DNA from: Planctomycetota bacterium
GTDB lineage: Bacteria; Planctomycetota; UBA1135; JACQFD01
Reading direction: 5' to 3'
DNA: 64,000 nucleotides
Assembly (NCBI GenBank): GCA_016200225.1
Contig: JACQFD010000004.1
Location: 1 to 64,000, forward strand
In this document: positions 33,832 to 43,239 of the stretch, piece by piece
Layout of the letters: each line of letters starts with the position of its first letter
How positions within the stretch are numbered: position 1 is the first letter of the stretch
The notes under the pieces: model-generated
Seen by the model: the letters and a program-made list of their open reading frames with translations, nothing else
Told to the model about the DNA's origin: nothing
The model's database searches: none
Made by a program: the position numbers and the translations under genes

Positions 33832-36081
33832 TTATAATAATTCCAGATGCGCGTATTGTAATAATAATTGTTTTTCGTCGCCGCTCCGGAATTTTACGAC
33901 GGCGCGCGCGTTCGCGCCGCTGCCGCGCAGTTCGAGAATTTTGCCCTCGCCGAAGCGCGCGTGCCGCACGCGCATGCCGGCCTGGAGCGCGGGCTCGTCC
34001 GACACTTGCGCCTCCGCGTCGCCGAATTGGCCGCCGGGGTCGATTTGTGAATATTGAGAATCTTCGTTGGATTTATGGTTTCCCGAAGATTTAAATACAA
34101 AAGAATCCTCCCGCCGCGTCCATTGTAAACAATGATCGGGAATCTCGTCGAGGAATCGCGACGGCGCCGTCTCCGCTTCGAACAAACCGCCACGCTGGCC
34201 GAATTGTGTACGATAGCGCGCCCGGGTTAAATATAAATGTTCGCGCGCGCGCGTGATTCCTACAAAAAACAACCGGCGCTCCTCCTCGAGGCCGTCGGTG
34301 CCGCTCGTCTCCTCGATGGCGCGCCGGTGCGGAATCAATCCGTCCTCGACGCCGGCAATGAATACAATTGGAAACTCGAGGCCCTTCGCCGAGTGCAGCG
34401 TCATGAGCGTGACGCGATCGCAGTCGCCGTTGATTCGGTCGGTATCGGATACGAGCGCGACCTCCGCGAGGAATCCGCGCGCGCCGGCGCCGGGTTCGCG
34501 CGTGTCGAACTCTCGCGCCGATACCTCGAGTTCGCGCAGGTTTTCGACGCGGTCGACGTCGCCCGCGTCGCCGAGGTCGCCGCAATACTTCAAATAATCG
34601 GTCGCGTAAACGATCTCCGCGACGGCCGATTCCGCGCGTCCGTCGATCAGTAATTTTAAACGATCGAGCAGACCGAGAAACGCCTCGACGGCGTTGCGCG
34701 TTCGCGCCGCGAAGCCCGCGCGCACGTGGCGGTCGAGCGCCGCTTCATAAAGACCGCAACCGAGACGGCGCGCTTCGTTTTGTAACTTTTCGAGCGTCGT
34801 CGCGCCGATGCCGCGCGTCGGAACATTTATAATACGCTCGAACGCGACGTTGTCGCTCGGATTTATGAGTAATTTAAGATACGCGATGATATCTTTAATT
34901 TCGCGTCGTTCGAAGAACTCGAGTCCCGACGCGACGCGATAGGGCATCCCCGCGTCGCGGAGTCCGCGTTCGAGCGCGCGCTGGAGGAAATTCGCGCGAT
35001 AAAAAATCGCGACGTCGCTCAGGCGCGCCGGTTCGCCGTTCTTTAGTTTAATATTCTTTCCGCCCGTCAGCGAACGGATCGTCGCGACGATCGAACGCGC
35101 TTCGTCGAGTTCGTCGACGGATTCGATCATTGACAATTTCTCGCCGGGCGCGGCGTCGGATTTTAAGACTTTTGCGCGGCGGCGGCTGTTGTGTTCGATC
35201 ACCCCCTGCGCCGCCGCGAGAATATTCTTCGTCGAGCGATAATTCATTTCCAAGCGCACAACAGTGACGGGCGCGAAATCGCGTTCGAAATCGAGAATAT
35301 TACGAATATCCGCGCCGCGCCACGCGTAAATGCTCTGATCGGGGTCGCCGCAAACGCAAAGATTGCGCGTTCCTTTCGAGAGCGCGGCGGTGATTTTATA
35401 TTGCGTCGGATTTGTATCTTGATATTCGTCGACGAGCACGTGTTCGAATCGTTTCGCGTAGCGTTCGCCGATTTCGGGGCGCGTTTCGAACAATTCGAGT
35501 AATTTTAATAATAGATCGTCGAAGTCCATCGCGCAGCATTGTTTCATTTTCTCCGCGTACGAGATTTCAATTTTGGAATAATTAGGATCGACGTGCCCCA
35601 CGTCGGGATCGGAGGCGCCGGGCGCGAGCCCGCGATTCTTGCGCGCCGAAATCTGATGGCCGAGCGGTCCCGGTTTATATACATCTTCGTCGAGTTCGAG
35701 TTCGCGCACGACCGCGCGCAGCGCCTGCGAGCGATCGTATGTATCATAAATTGTAAAATCGTTTTTATAACCGATCGCCGCGGCCTCGCGCCGGAGCACG
35801 CGCGCCGCCATCGAGTGAAACGTCGAAACCCACAAATCCGACCGCGGCACCAGTTCGAGCACGCGATCTTTCATTTCGCGCGCCGCTTTATTTGTAAACG
35901 TGATCGCGAGCACGCGCATCGGATCGACATGGCGCGCAAGTATCAAATAAGCGAGTCGCCGCGTGATGACGCGCGTTTTTCCCGAACCGGCGCCCGCGAG
36001 AATCAGCAGCGGGCCGCCCTCGTGGAGGACGGCTTCGCGTTGTTCGGCGTTCAGGTTTTGTAGTAAATGTTCGGCGGTCAT
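33832..36081 (-). CDS. ATP-dependent DNA helicase, UvrD/PcrA type (SF1A)
   Basis: A 749-residue helicase from the ATG at 36081; the longer open frame runs over the acpS promoter region and is not supported. The motifs are Q-motif LNAEQREAV (10-18), Walker A AGAGSGKT (29-36), Ia TFTNKAAREM, II VDEYQDTN, III GDPDQSIYAWRGA, IV MNYRST, V TLMTLHSAKGLEF and VI VGITRARE. It unwinds DNA 3'-5' in repair and replication restart. The C-terminus (MRVRHARFGEGKI to the end) is the tudor-like fold typical of PcrA that contacts RNA polymerase. The length fits PcrA better than Rep. Confidence 0.95.
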   Translation of the reverse strand: MTAEHLLQNLNAEQREAVLHEGGPLLILAGAGSGKTRVITRRLAYLILARHVDPMRVLAITFTNKAAREMKDRVLELVPRSDLWVSTFHSMAARVLRREAAAIGYKNDFTIYDTYDRSQALRAVVRELELDEDVYKPGPLGHQISARKNRGLAPGASDPDVGHVDPNYSKIEISYAEKMKQCCAMDFDDLLLKLLELFETRPEIGERYAKRFEHVLVDEYQDTNPTQYKITAALSKGTRNLCVCGDPDQSIYAWRGADIRNILDFERDFAPVTVVRLEMNYRSTKNILAAAQGVIEHNSRRRAKVLKSDAAPGEKLSMIESVDELDEARSIVATIRSLTGGKNIKLKNGEPARLSDVAIFYRANFLQRALERGLRDAGMPYRVASGLEFFERREIKDIIAYLKLLINPSDNVAFERIINVPTRGIGATTLEKLQNEARRLGCGLYEAALDRHVRAGFAARTRNAVEAFLGLLDRLKLLIDGRAESAVAEIVYATDYLKYCGDLGDAGDVDRVENLRELEVSAREFDTREPGAGARGFLAEVALVSDTDRINGDCDRVTLMTLHSAKGLEFPIVFIAGVEDGLIPHRRAIEETSGTDGLEEERRLFFVGITRAREHLYLTRARYRTQFGQRGGLFEAETAPSRFLDEIPDHCLQWTRREDSFVFKSSGNHKSNEDSQYSQIDPGGQFGDAEAQVSDEPALQAGMRVRHARFGEGKILELRGSGANARAVVKFRSGDEKQLLLQYAHLELL

Positions 36082-36246
36082 GGCGGCGGCGCGTCCAATC
36101 ATAACGATTTTCGAATCGACGCCGCGCGGGAATCGCGCAACGTCTTTGCCGGCGGCGCCGCGGAATTGCGCGGCTCTCCGCGGGTTCGCGATCCTTCGAC
36201 TGGAATTTGCTCGAAATGGACCGCGTCCGCGGTAGAGGATTGCAAT

Positions 36247-36624
36247 GTGATTGTTTCGATCGGCAACGACCTCATGGAAGTCGAACGCATGCGCGACGCG
36301 CTGCTGCGGCTCGGCGAGCGATTCGAACGCCGCATCTTTACTAAAGCCGAATCGGAGTATTGCCGCAAACGTTATCGTTTCGCGGAGTCGTTCGCCGCGC
36401 GGTTCGCGGCCAAGGAGGCGACGATGAAGGCGCTCGGCACGGGCTGGCGCAAGGGCGTCCGCTGGGTCGACATCGAGGTGCGACGCGCGCCCGGTCAGGC
36501 GCCCGGAATCGTATTGCACGGCGCGGCCGCCGACCACGCGAAACGGCTCGGCATCCGACGCATATCGTTAACGTTGACGCACACCGCGCAACTCGCGGAA
36601 GCCGTCGTCGTCGCGGAGGGCTGA
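36247..36624 (+). CDS. acpS: Holo-[acyl-carrier-protein] synthase
   Basis: A 125-residue phosphopantetheinyl transferase of the AcpS type. It attaches the CoA-derived arm to carrier proteins. Magnesium-binding residues are Asp8 in IGNDLMEVERM and Glu57 in FAAKEATMKALGTG. The C-terminal SLTLTHTAQLAEAVVVAE is typical. The GTG start at 36247 has agagga upstream; no ATG gives a better alignment. It is divergent from the helicase, and the antiporter gene starts 8 bp after it. It could activate the ACP at 6.8 kb, but this is not shown by linkage. Confidence 0.94.
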   Translation: MIVSIGNDLMEVERMRDALLRLGERFERRIFTKAESEYCRKRYRFAESFAARFAAKEATMKALGTGWRKGVRWVDIEVRRAPGQAPGIVLHGAAADHAKRLGIRRISLTLTHTAQLAEAVVVAEG

Positions 36625-36631
36625 ACGGCCG

Positions 36632-37984
36632 ATGATCGCCGCCTACTTCACGACGGCGTCCGCGGATCCGCTTCCCCCAGTCCCGGCGTGGGCGATCGGG
36701 CCGTTCGTAATCTTATTATTACTGATCGCGACGGGACCGCTTTTCTTTCCTAAATTCTGGCATCGTTCTTATCCGGCGGTCGCGCTCGCGCTCGGCGCCG
36801 TCGTCGCCGCCTATTATTTTGTCGCGAGAAATCACGACGGCCACGGAATGCACAAATTCGCGCACGCGGCCGTCGAATACGCCGCCTTCGTTTCGCTCAT
36901 CGGATCGTTATACGTCGTCGCATCGACGGTTTTGATACAAATCCGCGCGCGCGGAACGACAACGGCGAACTGTTGCATTCTAGGCGCGGGCGCGATCCTC
37001 GCGAATCTCGTCGGCACCACCGGCGCGTCGATGCTGCTGATCCGACCCTATTTGCGCATCAACCGCGGCGGATTCGGCGCCCGCCACCTCGTATTCTTTA
37101 TTTTTATCATTTCCAACACGGGCGGCGCGCTCACGCCGATCGGCGATCCGCCGCTGTTCCTCGGTTTCTTGAAGGGAGTGCCGTTTTTCTGGACGGTCGC
37201 GCATCTCGCGCTTCCGTGGCTGCTGACAAATGTATATTTAATTCTGGCGTTCGCGATCGTCGACCGGTTTTGCGCGCGCGCGGCGCCCGCGGGACCCGGC
37301 GCCGACGCCGATCCGTCCGGCGTTTCGGTAAAGTTCGAGAACGGCCGCGGGCTCGTTTACTTAATATTTATTCTGGAATTCGTGCTCGTCCAGAACACGC
37401 CGGTCGTCAAGGATCTCGGCGCGACCGGCGTCCTGCTCTGTTCGGCCGCGATGTGCTGCACCGCCGCCCTCGCGTGGGCGAAGTCCGAAAAACGAATATT
37501 GTTAGAAAACGAGTTTTCGCTCGCGCCCGTGCGCGAGGTCGCGTTCCTGTTCGCCGGCATATTCTTAACGATGATTCCCGCGCTCGATTATTTACAACAA
37601 AACGCCGTGTCGTTCGAACTGCGGGCGCCGTCGAATCTTTATTTCGCGACCGGCGTGTTGTCCGCCGTGCTCGACAACGCGCCGACGTATTTAACATTTC
37701 TCACGACCGAACTCGCATCGGCCGGCGTCGCGATCGACGATCCCGCCGCCGTCGCCGCGCACGTCCGCGATCCGGCGGGCGCCGCGGGGGTCGGCGCGAT
37801 TTCGGCGGCCGCCGTTTTCTTCGGCGCCGCGACGTACATCGGCAACGGCCCGAATTTTATGGTAAAGTCGATCGCCGAATCCTCCGGTTTCAAGTGTCCC
37901 GGATTCTTTGCATATCTTTTCCGCTGGTCGATTCCCATACTGCTGCCCGTCCTCGCGCTCGCCGCGTACGTTTTTTATAATTAA
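36632..37984 (+). CDS. NhaD-like sodium:proton antiporter / ion transporter superfamily protein
   Basis: A 450-residue membrane protein with about 12 hydrophobic segments. NTGGALTPIGDPPLFLGFLKGVPFFW and a second half with NAPTYLTFL are characteristic of the NhaD/citrate-transporter (IT) superfamily branch. The two loops would form the substrate site, with Asp in IGDPP and Asn in DNAPT. It most likely exchanges sodium for protons; anion transport cannot be excluded. The start is 8 bp after acpS, so it is probably co-transcribed. Confidence 0.85.
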   Translation: MIAAYFTTASADPLPPVPAWAIGPFVILLLLIATGPLFFPKFWHRSYPAVALALGAVVAAYYFVARNHDGHGMHKFAHAAVEYAAFVSLIGSLYVVASTVLIQIRARGTTTANCCILGAGAILANLVGTTGASMLLIRPYLRINRGGFGARHLVFFIFIISNTGGALTPIGDPPLFLGFLKGVPFFWTVAHLALPWLLTNVYLILAFAIVDRFCARAAPAGPGADADPSGVSVKFENGRGLVYLIFILEFVLVQNTPVVKDLGATGVLLCSAAMCCTAALAWAKSEKRILLENEFSLAPVREVAFLFAGIFLTMIPALDYLQQNAVSFELRAPSNLYFATGVLSAVLDNAPTYLTFLTTELASAGVAIDDPAAVAAHVRDPAGAAGVGAISAAAVFFGAATYIGNGPNFMVKSIAESSGFKCPGFFAYLFRWSIPILLPVLALAAYVFYN

Positions 37985-38001
37985 TATTCATCACTCCGCC
38001 G

Positions 38002-38541
38002 ATGGCGCTCTCCGAACCGGTTCCCGCCGATCCTCAATATAAACGATACGCGCCGTCGCGCCCGTTTCCGGCCTATCGTTTCGTCCCGGGTTTGAATCCG
38101 CATCCCGTGTCCGATCCCCGCGGACACTCGTTCCGCGGCGGCGCGCACGAACCGCCGCCGAAGCGGTTTCCGCCGGAGCGCTGGCGCGAAAATCAAGAAT
38201 ATCTGCTCGGCTGCGATTATTATAATTTTGCTTATTTTTGGGAAGCGCACGAGGCCTGGGAAGGCCTTTGGCATTTAACCGATAAAGCAGGCGCGGAGGG
38301 ACTTTTCCTGCAGGGTCTGATACAAATCACGGCGTCGAATCTGAAGCGCCACATGCGCGAATCGACGGGAACTGTAAAATTAGCGAATCTCGGAATCGCA
38401 AAACTGCGAACGGTGCTTCCGTCGGCGGACGACGGAACCTACATGGGCCTCGACGTGCCCGGATTCATCCAAGGTTGCGACAAGTATCTGTTGCACGCGG
38501 AGGCGGAATCGGCGTTTCCACTGATCCGGCTCGATTTCTAA
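38002..38541 (+). CDS. DUF309-family protein
   Basis: A 179-residue soluble protein. The signature YFWEAHEAWEGLWHLT (about 74-89), followed by GLFLQGLIQITASNLKRH (about 97-114), is the DUF309 core. Conserved His/Glu residues there suggest a metal or catalytic site. The function is not known. The N-terminal ~55 residues are Pro-rich and extra to the family. It lies 17 bp after the antiporter gene. Confidence 0.85.
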   Translation: MALSEPVPADPQYKRYAPSRPFPAYRFVPGLNPHPVSDPRGHSFRGGAHEPPPKRFPPERWRENQEYLLGCDYYNFAYFWEAHEAWEGLWHLTDKAGAEGLFLQGLIQITASNLKRHMRESTGTVKLANLGIAKLRTVLPSADDGTYMGLDVPGFIQGCDKYLLHAEAESAFPLIRLDF

Positions 38542-38573
38542 TATATTACCATAAACGGTTCGTCGCCGTTTTC

Positions 38574-39749
38574 TTAGCGATGGCTGACGAGCGCCGCGAC
38601 GAGCGCGATTCCGCCGGCGATCGCGATCATTAGTATAATAAATCCAAAGATCTTCCAGAACGACCACGGACGCTGTCCCGAGACTTTTCCCGACTGCCCG
38701 TCGACCTGGAAACGGTAGATTTTATTATTATACTGATAGGAACTAACATATACCGGCAGCATCACCATTTTAAACGTGATGCCGCGGTAGGCGGTCTGCA
38801 CCTGTATATTTCGTTGCTCGTCGCCGCCGACGAGCGAGCGGCACGCGCCGAAGATCGCGGAATTTACTTTTTCGCGCGCCCATTTCCAGCCGTTTTCGAC
38901 CGTGACCGACGGGCGTTGCGCGTCGAAACCCGCGAGAAAATCCGGGGTATAATTTACAAGGCTTTTTACATTGTAAGCGAGTCCGAGCTCGACGCCGCTG
39001 CCGGGCGCGAGCACGTCGTCGAAGAAATGTTCATATTGCCCAGAAACGTACGACCACGCGGTGTGGCGCACCTGCCGCGTGTTCGTGACCGACTGGCCGT
39101 TGACCATTTCCGTATAGCTCTCGGTCGTATAATAATAATCGCCGCGTTCGCCCGTGTAGTGGCTGAACGTCTGCGTGTCGTACGTCCAATATGGACAATA
39201 AATTCCGCGGACCTGCGTCTTCTGGGCCTCGCTTTTCAGTAAACTCGGCGCGAACCATAACGATGCAACCCATTTAAAGAATAAATCCTCCGCCTGCCGC
39301 GCGGTCACGCGAAACGGCGCCACGGCCTCCGGCCGCACGTCGGCGTCGCCCGCGTCGCCCGCCAGATCGACGAGCGCCGTGCCGCAGAACGGACAACGCG
39401 TCGACTTGACGCCGCCGCCCAAATGTATAATTGCCGCGCATTGTTGACATTGCGAGTCGCGCCCCTCGACGCCGAGGCCCTTCTTCGGTTTCGCGAGATA
39501 ATCGTTAAAACTGAATTCGCGGATCGCGTCCGCCGTCTTCGGAATCGTTTCTTTAAAATTACAATACGGGCACTCGACGACGTCGGTTCCCGGTTTATAA
39601 ATCAAACCCGCGCCGCAGCCCTTGCACGGAAAGCGCCGCTCCTTCGCGTCGTGCGCGGCGGGCGCGACCGTTTGCGCATCCGCGGGCGAAGGCGCGACTC
39701 CGCCCGCGACGACGGGCGGCGCATCCCCGGATTTTGGATCGGCGGCCAC
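38574..39749 (-). CDS. Zinc-ribbon membrane protein paired with SPFH protein
   Basis: A 391-residue product. A Pro/Ala-rich start is followed by two zinc-ribbon modules (CKGCGAGLIYKPGTDVVECPYC near 42-63; CQQC...CPFCG near 100-122), a large soluble domain (about 145-350), and one C-terminal membrane helix (FGFIILMIAIAGGIALVAAL). Proteins with this layout often accompany SPFH proteins of the YdjI type, as here (the SPFH gene is 47 bp upstream on the same strand). The pair is thought to sit at the membrane; no biochemical role is known. Confidence 0.8.
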   Translation of the reverse strand: MAADPKSGDAPPVVAGGVAPSPADAQTVAPAAHDAKERRFPCKGCGAGLIYKPGTDVVECPYCNFKETIPKTADAIREFSFNDYLAKPKKGLGVEGRDSQCQQCAAIIHLGGGVKSTRCPFCGTALVDLAGDAGDADVRPEAVAPFRVTARQAEDLFFKWVASLWFAPSLLKSEAQKTQVRGIYCPYWTYDTQTFSHYTGERGDYYYTTESYTEMVNGQSVTNTRQVRHTAWSYVSGQYEHFFDDVLAPGSGVELGLAYNVKSLVNYTPDFLAGFDAQRPSVTVENGWKWAREKVNSAIFGACRSLVGGDEQRNIQVQTAYRGITFKMVMLPVYVSSYQYNNKIYRFQVDGQSGKVSGQRPWSFWKIFGFIILMIAIAGGIALVAALVSHR

Positions 39750-39796
39750 GCGGCGGCGCGATTGCGTTTATATTATATTAACGAACCGTTGGAATG

Positions 39797-40810
39797 CTAC
39801 ATCCGCGAGAGAATCTCTTTTTTCTTGGCTTCGAATTCGGTTTCGGTAATGAGTTTCTGATCGAATAGATTCTTTAATTGTTGCAATTTGCCGGGAATGT
39901 CCTCGGCGGGCGCGGCGCCCTGCTTCGCGTTTGCCGCGTTCGCGTTCGACATCCCCTGCGCCATCGCGTTCGCCATCGTCTGGCCGAGAACGACGCCCGC
40001 GCCGAGCCCCATCGCGTCGCCCGCCATGCCGCCCGGATTCTTCGCGGCGTCGCCGATCGCGGTCGCCGTTTGGTATTGTGTAAACTTCTGCATGTCGCCG
40101 ATCACGCCCATCTTGGTGCGCTGATCGAGCGCGGCCTCGACCTCGGGAGGAAAAGATACATTCTCGATCATTAATTTACTGATCTGAATGCCCCACTCCG
40201 CCAGTTGTTCGTTTACGAACCGCTCGATCTGTTGATTCAATTCCGCGCTCTTACCCATCAAATCGAGCGCGGCCGTTTTTCCGGCGCCGAGGAATTGACC
40301 GACGTTCGCCACGACGAGATTGCGCAGTTGATTCTGCACTTCCTCGATTTGAAAAAGTCCGTCGGTGCCGACGAGGTTCTTTAACAATGCGCCGGGGTCG
40401 GTCGCGCGCATCGCATAGGTTCCAAACGAGCGCAACCGCACCGGTCCGAATTCGGGATCGCGCATCATGATTGGATTTTGCGTCCCCCACTTCATGTCGG
40501 TGAACGCGCGCGTCGCCACATAATACACTTCGGCCTTGAACGGGCTCTCGAATCCATACTTCCAGCCCATCAACGTCGACAGGATCGGCATGTTCTGCGT
40601 CGACAATGTAACCATTCCCGGTTTGTAAACATCGGCGATGCGGCCTTCATTAACGAAAACCGCGGCCTGCCCTTCGCGAACTGTTAGTTTCGCGCCCATT
40701 TTTATTTCTTTAGCATAAACGGGAAAACGATACACAAGCGTGTCGTTCGTGTTATCGACCCACTCGATGATTTCCAGAAATTGACCGGACAGGCGTTCGA
40801 AAAAACTCAT
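39797..40810 (-). CDS. SPFH-domain protein (YdjI/virion-core type) with SHOCT-like tail
   Basis: A 337-residue protein. The first ~235 residues contain the SPFH (band-7-like) domain with IIEWVDNTNDTLVYRFP and REGQAAVFVNEGRIADVYKPG, typical of the YdjI group. No membrane helix is evident at the N-terminus. A Gly/Ala/Met-rich low-complexity linker (about 255-300) precedes a short C-terminal helical hairpin LKNLFDQKLITETEFEAKKK, a SHOCT-like module. It is co-directional with the zinc-ribbon membrane gene downstream and is likely its partner. The cellular role is unknown; related proteins are linked to membrane stress. Confidence 0.88.
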   Translation of the reverse strand: MSFFERLSGQFLEIIEWVDNTNDTLVYRFPVYAKEIKMGAKLTVREGQAAVFVNEGRIADVYKPGMVTLSTQNMPILSTLMGWKYGFESPFKAEVYYVATRAFTDMKWGTQNPIMMRDPEFGPVRLRSFGTYAMRATDPGALLKNLVGTDGLFQIEEVQNQLRNLVVANVGQFLGAGKTAALDLMGKSAELNQQIERFVNEQLAEWGIQISKLMIENVSFPPEVEAALDQRTKMGVIGDMQKFTQYQTATAIGDAAKNPGGMAGDAMGLGAGVVLGQTMANAMAQGMSNANAANAKQGAAPAEDIPGKLQQLKNLFDQKLITETEFEAKKKEILSRM

Positions 40811-40928
40811 GGTATTTATAATGGGGTTGTGGATGCGCCCGGTCGCGCAAAACGCGTCGGTTCACGGGCATTCGCCGCCGACAGATTCGTTGCGGAGAAT
40901 GGCGCGCATATGTTCTAACATTGTCATC

Positions 40929-41519
40929 ATGCCACGACATCCCCGGTTCCTTCGAACCGTTTCGATTCTCGCGCTTTCGGGCGTCGCCGCCGCGCAAACG
41001 CCGGCGTCCCGCCCGGTTTCGCGGCCCGCTTCGACTCCCGCAAGCCGTCCGTCGAGCGCGCCGGCCGCGCTTCGCGTGGGCGATGCCGCGCCGACATTCA
41101 CGTTGGCCGACCACACGGGAAAAACCTGGCGCCTCGCCGAATTGAAAGGAAAACGCGTCGTCCTTTGGTTCTATCCAAAGGCCGACACGCCCGGCTGACG
41201 CCTCGAAGCCTGCGGGTTCCGTGATCGAACCCCCGAATTCGAAAAGTTAAATGTTATCATTCTCGGCATTTCGTTCGACGACGCCGCGGAAAATGCAAAA
41301 TTCGCGGAAGCGCGCGAATTGAAGTTTCCGCTCCTTTGCGACACGAAGCACGAAGTCGCGCTCGCGTACGGCGCGTGGGCCGAGGGCGGCCCGCCCTACC
41401 CCTCGCGCAAGAGTTTCGTCATCGGCACGGACGGCAAGCTGGAATATGTATTTAATAAAGTGAACCCCACGAACCATGCGGCCGATCTGTTAGATTTATT
41501 TACAAAAACAAAAAAGTAG
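40929..41519 (+). CDS. Exported peroxiredoxin (BCP/PrxQ type) with selenocysteine at the peroxidatic site
   Basis: A 196-residue protein if the in-frame TGA at 41196-41198 is read as selenocysteine (Sec90). The reading frame continues without shift to the TAG at 41517-41519. The active site reads FYPKADTPG-Sec-RLEACGFRDR, where the family has PGCT; Cys95 keeps the resolving position. A signal peptide (MPRHPRFLRTVSILALSGVAAAQ) and a Pro/Ser/Ala linker place it outside the cytoplasm. Reduction of hydroperoxides is expected. A hairpin with a 7-base loop starts 15 bases after the TGA (see SECIS entry). A second Sec peroxiredoxin follows 42 bp downstream. Confidence 0.9.
41196..41232 (+). promoter_or_regulatory. 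Sec UGA codon and candidate bacterial SECIS hairpin, peroxiredoxin 1
   Basis: The TGA (41196-41198) is followed by a 6-bp stem GGGTTC/GAACCC (41214-41219 with 41227-41232) and loop CGTGATC (41220-41226). The loop starts 21 bases after the UGA and has G at its second position, as bacterial SECIS models require. The same loop occurs in the neighbouring gene. Confidence 0.75.
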
Positions 41520-41561
41520 CCCGTCGATCATAATAATTAATTCCCACGGAGGTTTGGAACC

Positions 41562-42026
41562 ATGCCATTACTAAAAGTCGGCGACGCCGCCCCCAATTTT
41601 CGTTTACAAGACCACACCGGCAAGGAACGCACGCTCGGCGAGTTCAACGGCAAGCGCGTGGTTCTGTGGTTTTATCCAAAGGCCGACACGCCCGGCTGAA
41701 CGAAGGAGGGATGCGGGTTCCGTGATCGAATCCGCGACTACGATAAATTAAATATACAGATTCTCGGCGCGTCATTTGACACCGTCGCCGAAAACGCCGC
41801 ATTTGTTAAAAAGTACGATTTGGTTTTTCCGCTGCTTTGCGACACGACGCGATCGCTCGGCCTCGCGTACGGGGCGACCGACGATCCGAAAGCGCAATAT
41901 CCGGCGCGCATCACCTATCTGATCGGCGCCGATGCGAAAATCGAGCGCGTCTACGACAAAGTCGACGCGAAATCGCATCCGTTTACGTTGCTCGAAGAAC
42001 TGGGCGGGCCGAAGGCGGCGAGATAA
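41562..42026 (+). CDS. Cytoplasmic peroxiredoxin (BCP/PrxQ type) with selenocysteine at the peroxidatic site
   Basis: A 154-residue protein with Sec46 encoded by the in-frame TGA at 41697-41699. The frame before and after is one continuous peroxiredoxin. The active site reads FYPKADTPG-Sec-TKEGCGFRDR, with Cys51 kept, and the C-terminal half (FPLLCDTTRSLGLAYG, YLIGADAKIERVY) fits the BCP family. There is no signal peptide, so it should act in the cytoplasm, unlike its neighbour. A good Shine-Dalgarno (ggagg at 41549-41553) fixes the ATG. The gene is 42 bp after peroxiredoxin 1 and convergent with adenosine deaminase. Confidence 0.92.
41697..41735 (+). promoter_or_regulatory. Sec UGA codon and candidate bacterial SECIS hairpin, peroxiredoxin 2
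   Basis: An 8-bp stem GCGGGTTC/GAATCCGC (41713-41720 with 41728-41735, one G-U pair) closes the loop CGTGATC (41721-41727). The loop again starts 21 bases after the UGA. A stem base differs from peroxiredoxin 1 (AACC versus AATC) but still pairs. Part of the conservation could reflect the encoded GFRDR. Confidence 0.78.
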
Positions 42027-42040
42027 TCGTTTATATTATA

Positions 42041-43147
42041 TTACGTAAATCGCGATTTCGGCGCCGGCAGGCCGAGTTCCTCGCGGAGTTTTTTGTAACC
42101 GGGCTTGATTTTACCAAAAATAATCTCGCACCGCTCGTCATAAGGAATAAACGCGCTCTTCATCGCGTTGATCATGATCTTTTCGAGATCGTCGAAATCC
42201 AATTTAAACAAATTCACCGCGAGCTGACATTCTTTCGTCAACGTCGTCGCGCTCATCAGTCGATTATCCGTATTGAGCGTCACGCGGAAATGTTCGCGAA
42301 AGTAAACTCCAAACGGATGTTCGTCGAGCGAAGGCACGGCGCCGGTCTGGACGTTGCTCGATAAACATATTTCGAGCGGAATCCGGCGGTCGAGCACAAA
42401 TTGCGCGAGCGGACCCAATTTTAATACTTTTCCCTCGTGAACGACGATGTCCTCGATGAGCCGCGTCGCGTGGCCGATCCGGTGCGCGCCGCAAATCTGT
42501 ATCGCCTGCCAGATCGAATCGCGGCCGAACGCTTCGCCCGCATGAATTGTAATATAATAATTTCCGCGCCGCATCGCGTCGAAACCGGCGAGATGGCGTT
42601 TCGGCGGATGACCGGCCTCCTCGCCCGCGAGATCGAAACCAACACATCCGCGGTCGCGGAAATCGAGCGCGAGTTCGGCCATTTCGAGCGAATCCTCGCG
42701 GTGCCGCATGCCGCATACTATTAATCCGCACTCGACGCCGTATTTGTTACGAGCACGCGACATGCCGAGCAGCACCGATTCCATAATTTTTTCGAGCGAG
42801 AGTCCGCGTTCGCTATGAAACACCGGCGCGAATCGCAATTCGACATAAACGATCCCGTCATGATAACAATCTTCGACCGCCTCGAACGCGACGCGCTCGA
42901 GCGCGGACGGCGACTGCATCACCGCAATCGTGTGCGCGAATCCCTCCAGATATAATGCTAATGATTTTCGGTCCGCGCCGCGGCGAAACCACTCGGCCAA
43001 CTCGGCCGGATTCTGGCTCGGCAATCCGCCGTAGCCGCACTCCTGCGCGAGTTCGACGATCGTCGCGGGCCGGAGCCCGCCGTCGAGGTGTTCATGTAAC
43101 AAAACCTTCGGCATCCGCCGGAGGACGTTTTCGTCGAGGTTGGTCAT
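42041..43147 (-). CDS. Adenosine deaminase-family protein
   Basis: A 368-residue amidohydrolase from the ATG at 43147. Metal ligands are in VLLHEHLDGGLRP, the catalytic pair in HAGEAFG, then GAHRIGHATRL, CLSSNVQTGAV and the Asp of LNTDNRLMS. These are the adenosine deaminase signatures, and the TDNRLMS form is common among bacterial members. The expected reaction is adenosine to inosine plus ammonia; some homologues act on other purines or modified nucleosides, so substrate is likely but not proven. It is convergent with the selenoprotein pair. Confidence 0.88.
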   Translation of the reverse strand: MTNLDENVLRRMPKVLLHEHLDGGLRPATIVELAQECGYGGLPSQNPAELAEWFRRGADRKSLALYLEGFAHTIAVMQSPSALERVAFEAVEDCYHDGIVYVELRFAPVFHSERGLSLEKIMESVLLGMSRARNKYGVECGLIVCGMRHREDSLEMAELALDFRDRGCVGFDLAGEEAGHPPKRHLAGFDAMRRGNYYITIHAGEAFGRDSIWQAIQICGAHRIGHATRLIEDIVVHEGKVLKLGPLAQFVLDRRIPLEICLSSNVQTGAVPSLDEHPFGVYFREHFRVTLNTDNRLMSATTLTKECQLAVNLFKLDFDDLEKIMINAMKSAFIPYDERCEIIFGKIKPGYKKLREELGLPAPKSRFT

Positions 43148-43239
43148 TGGCGATTGATTGCAATAGCGATTGAACGGGGACGCGCAACGATTTTCCACCA
43201 CCCGCGCCCCCCGCGGGCGACAATGAAATTTGAAACAAG

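Noticed and set aside
33269..34057. Plus-strand frame opposite the sigma-54 activator
   Set aside because: It is antisense to the conserved AAA+ core and to the helicase 3' end, with a low-complexity His/Arg/Phe composition.
36082..36537. N-terminal extension of the UvrD/PcrA helicase
   Set aside because: It runs over the start of the divergent acpS gene and has no helicase motif. The Q-motif starts ten residues after the ATG at 36081.
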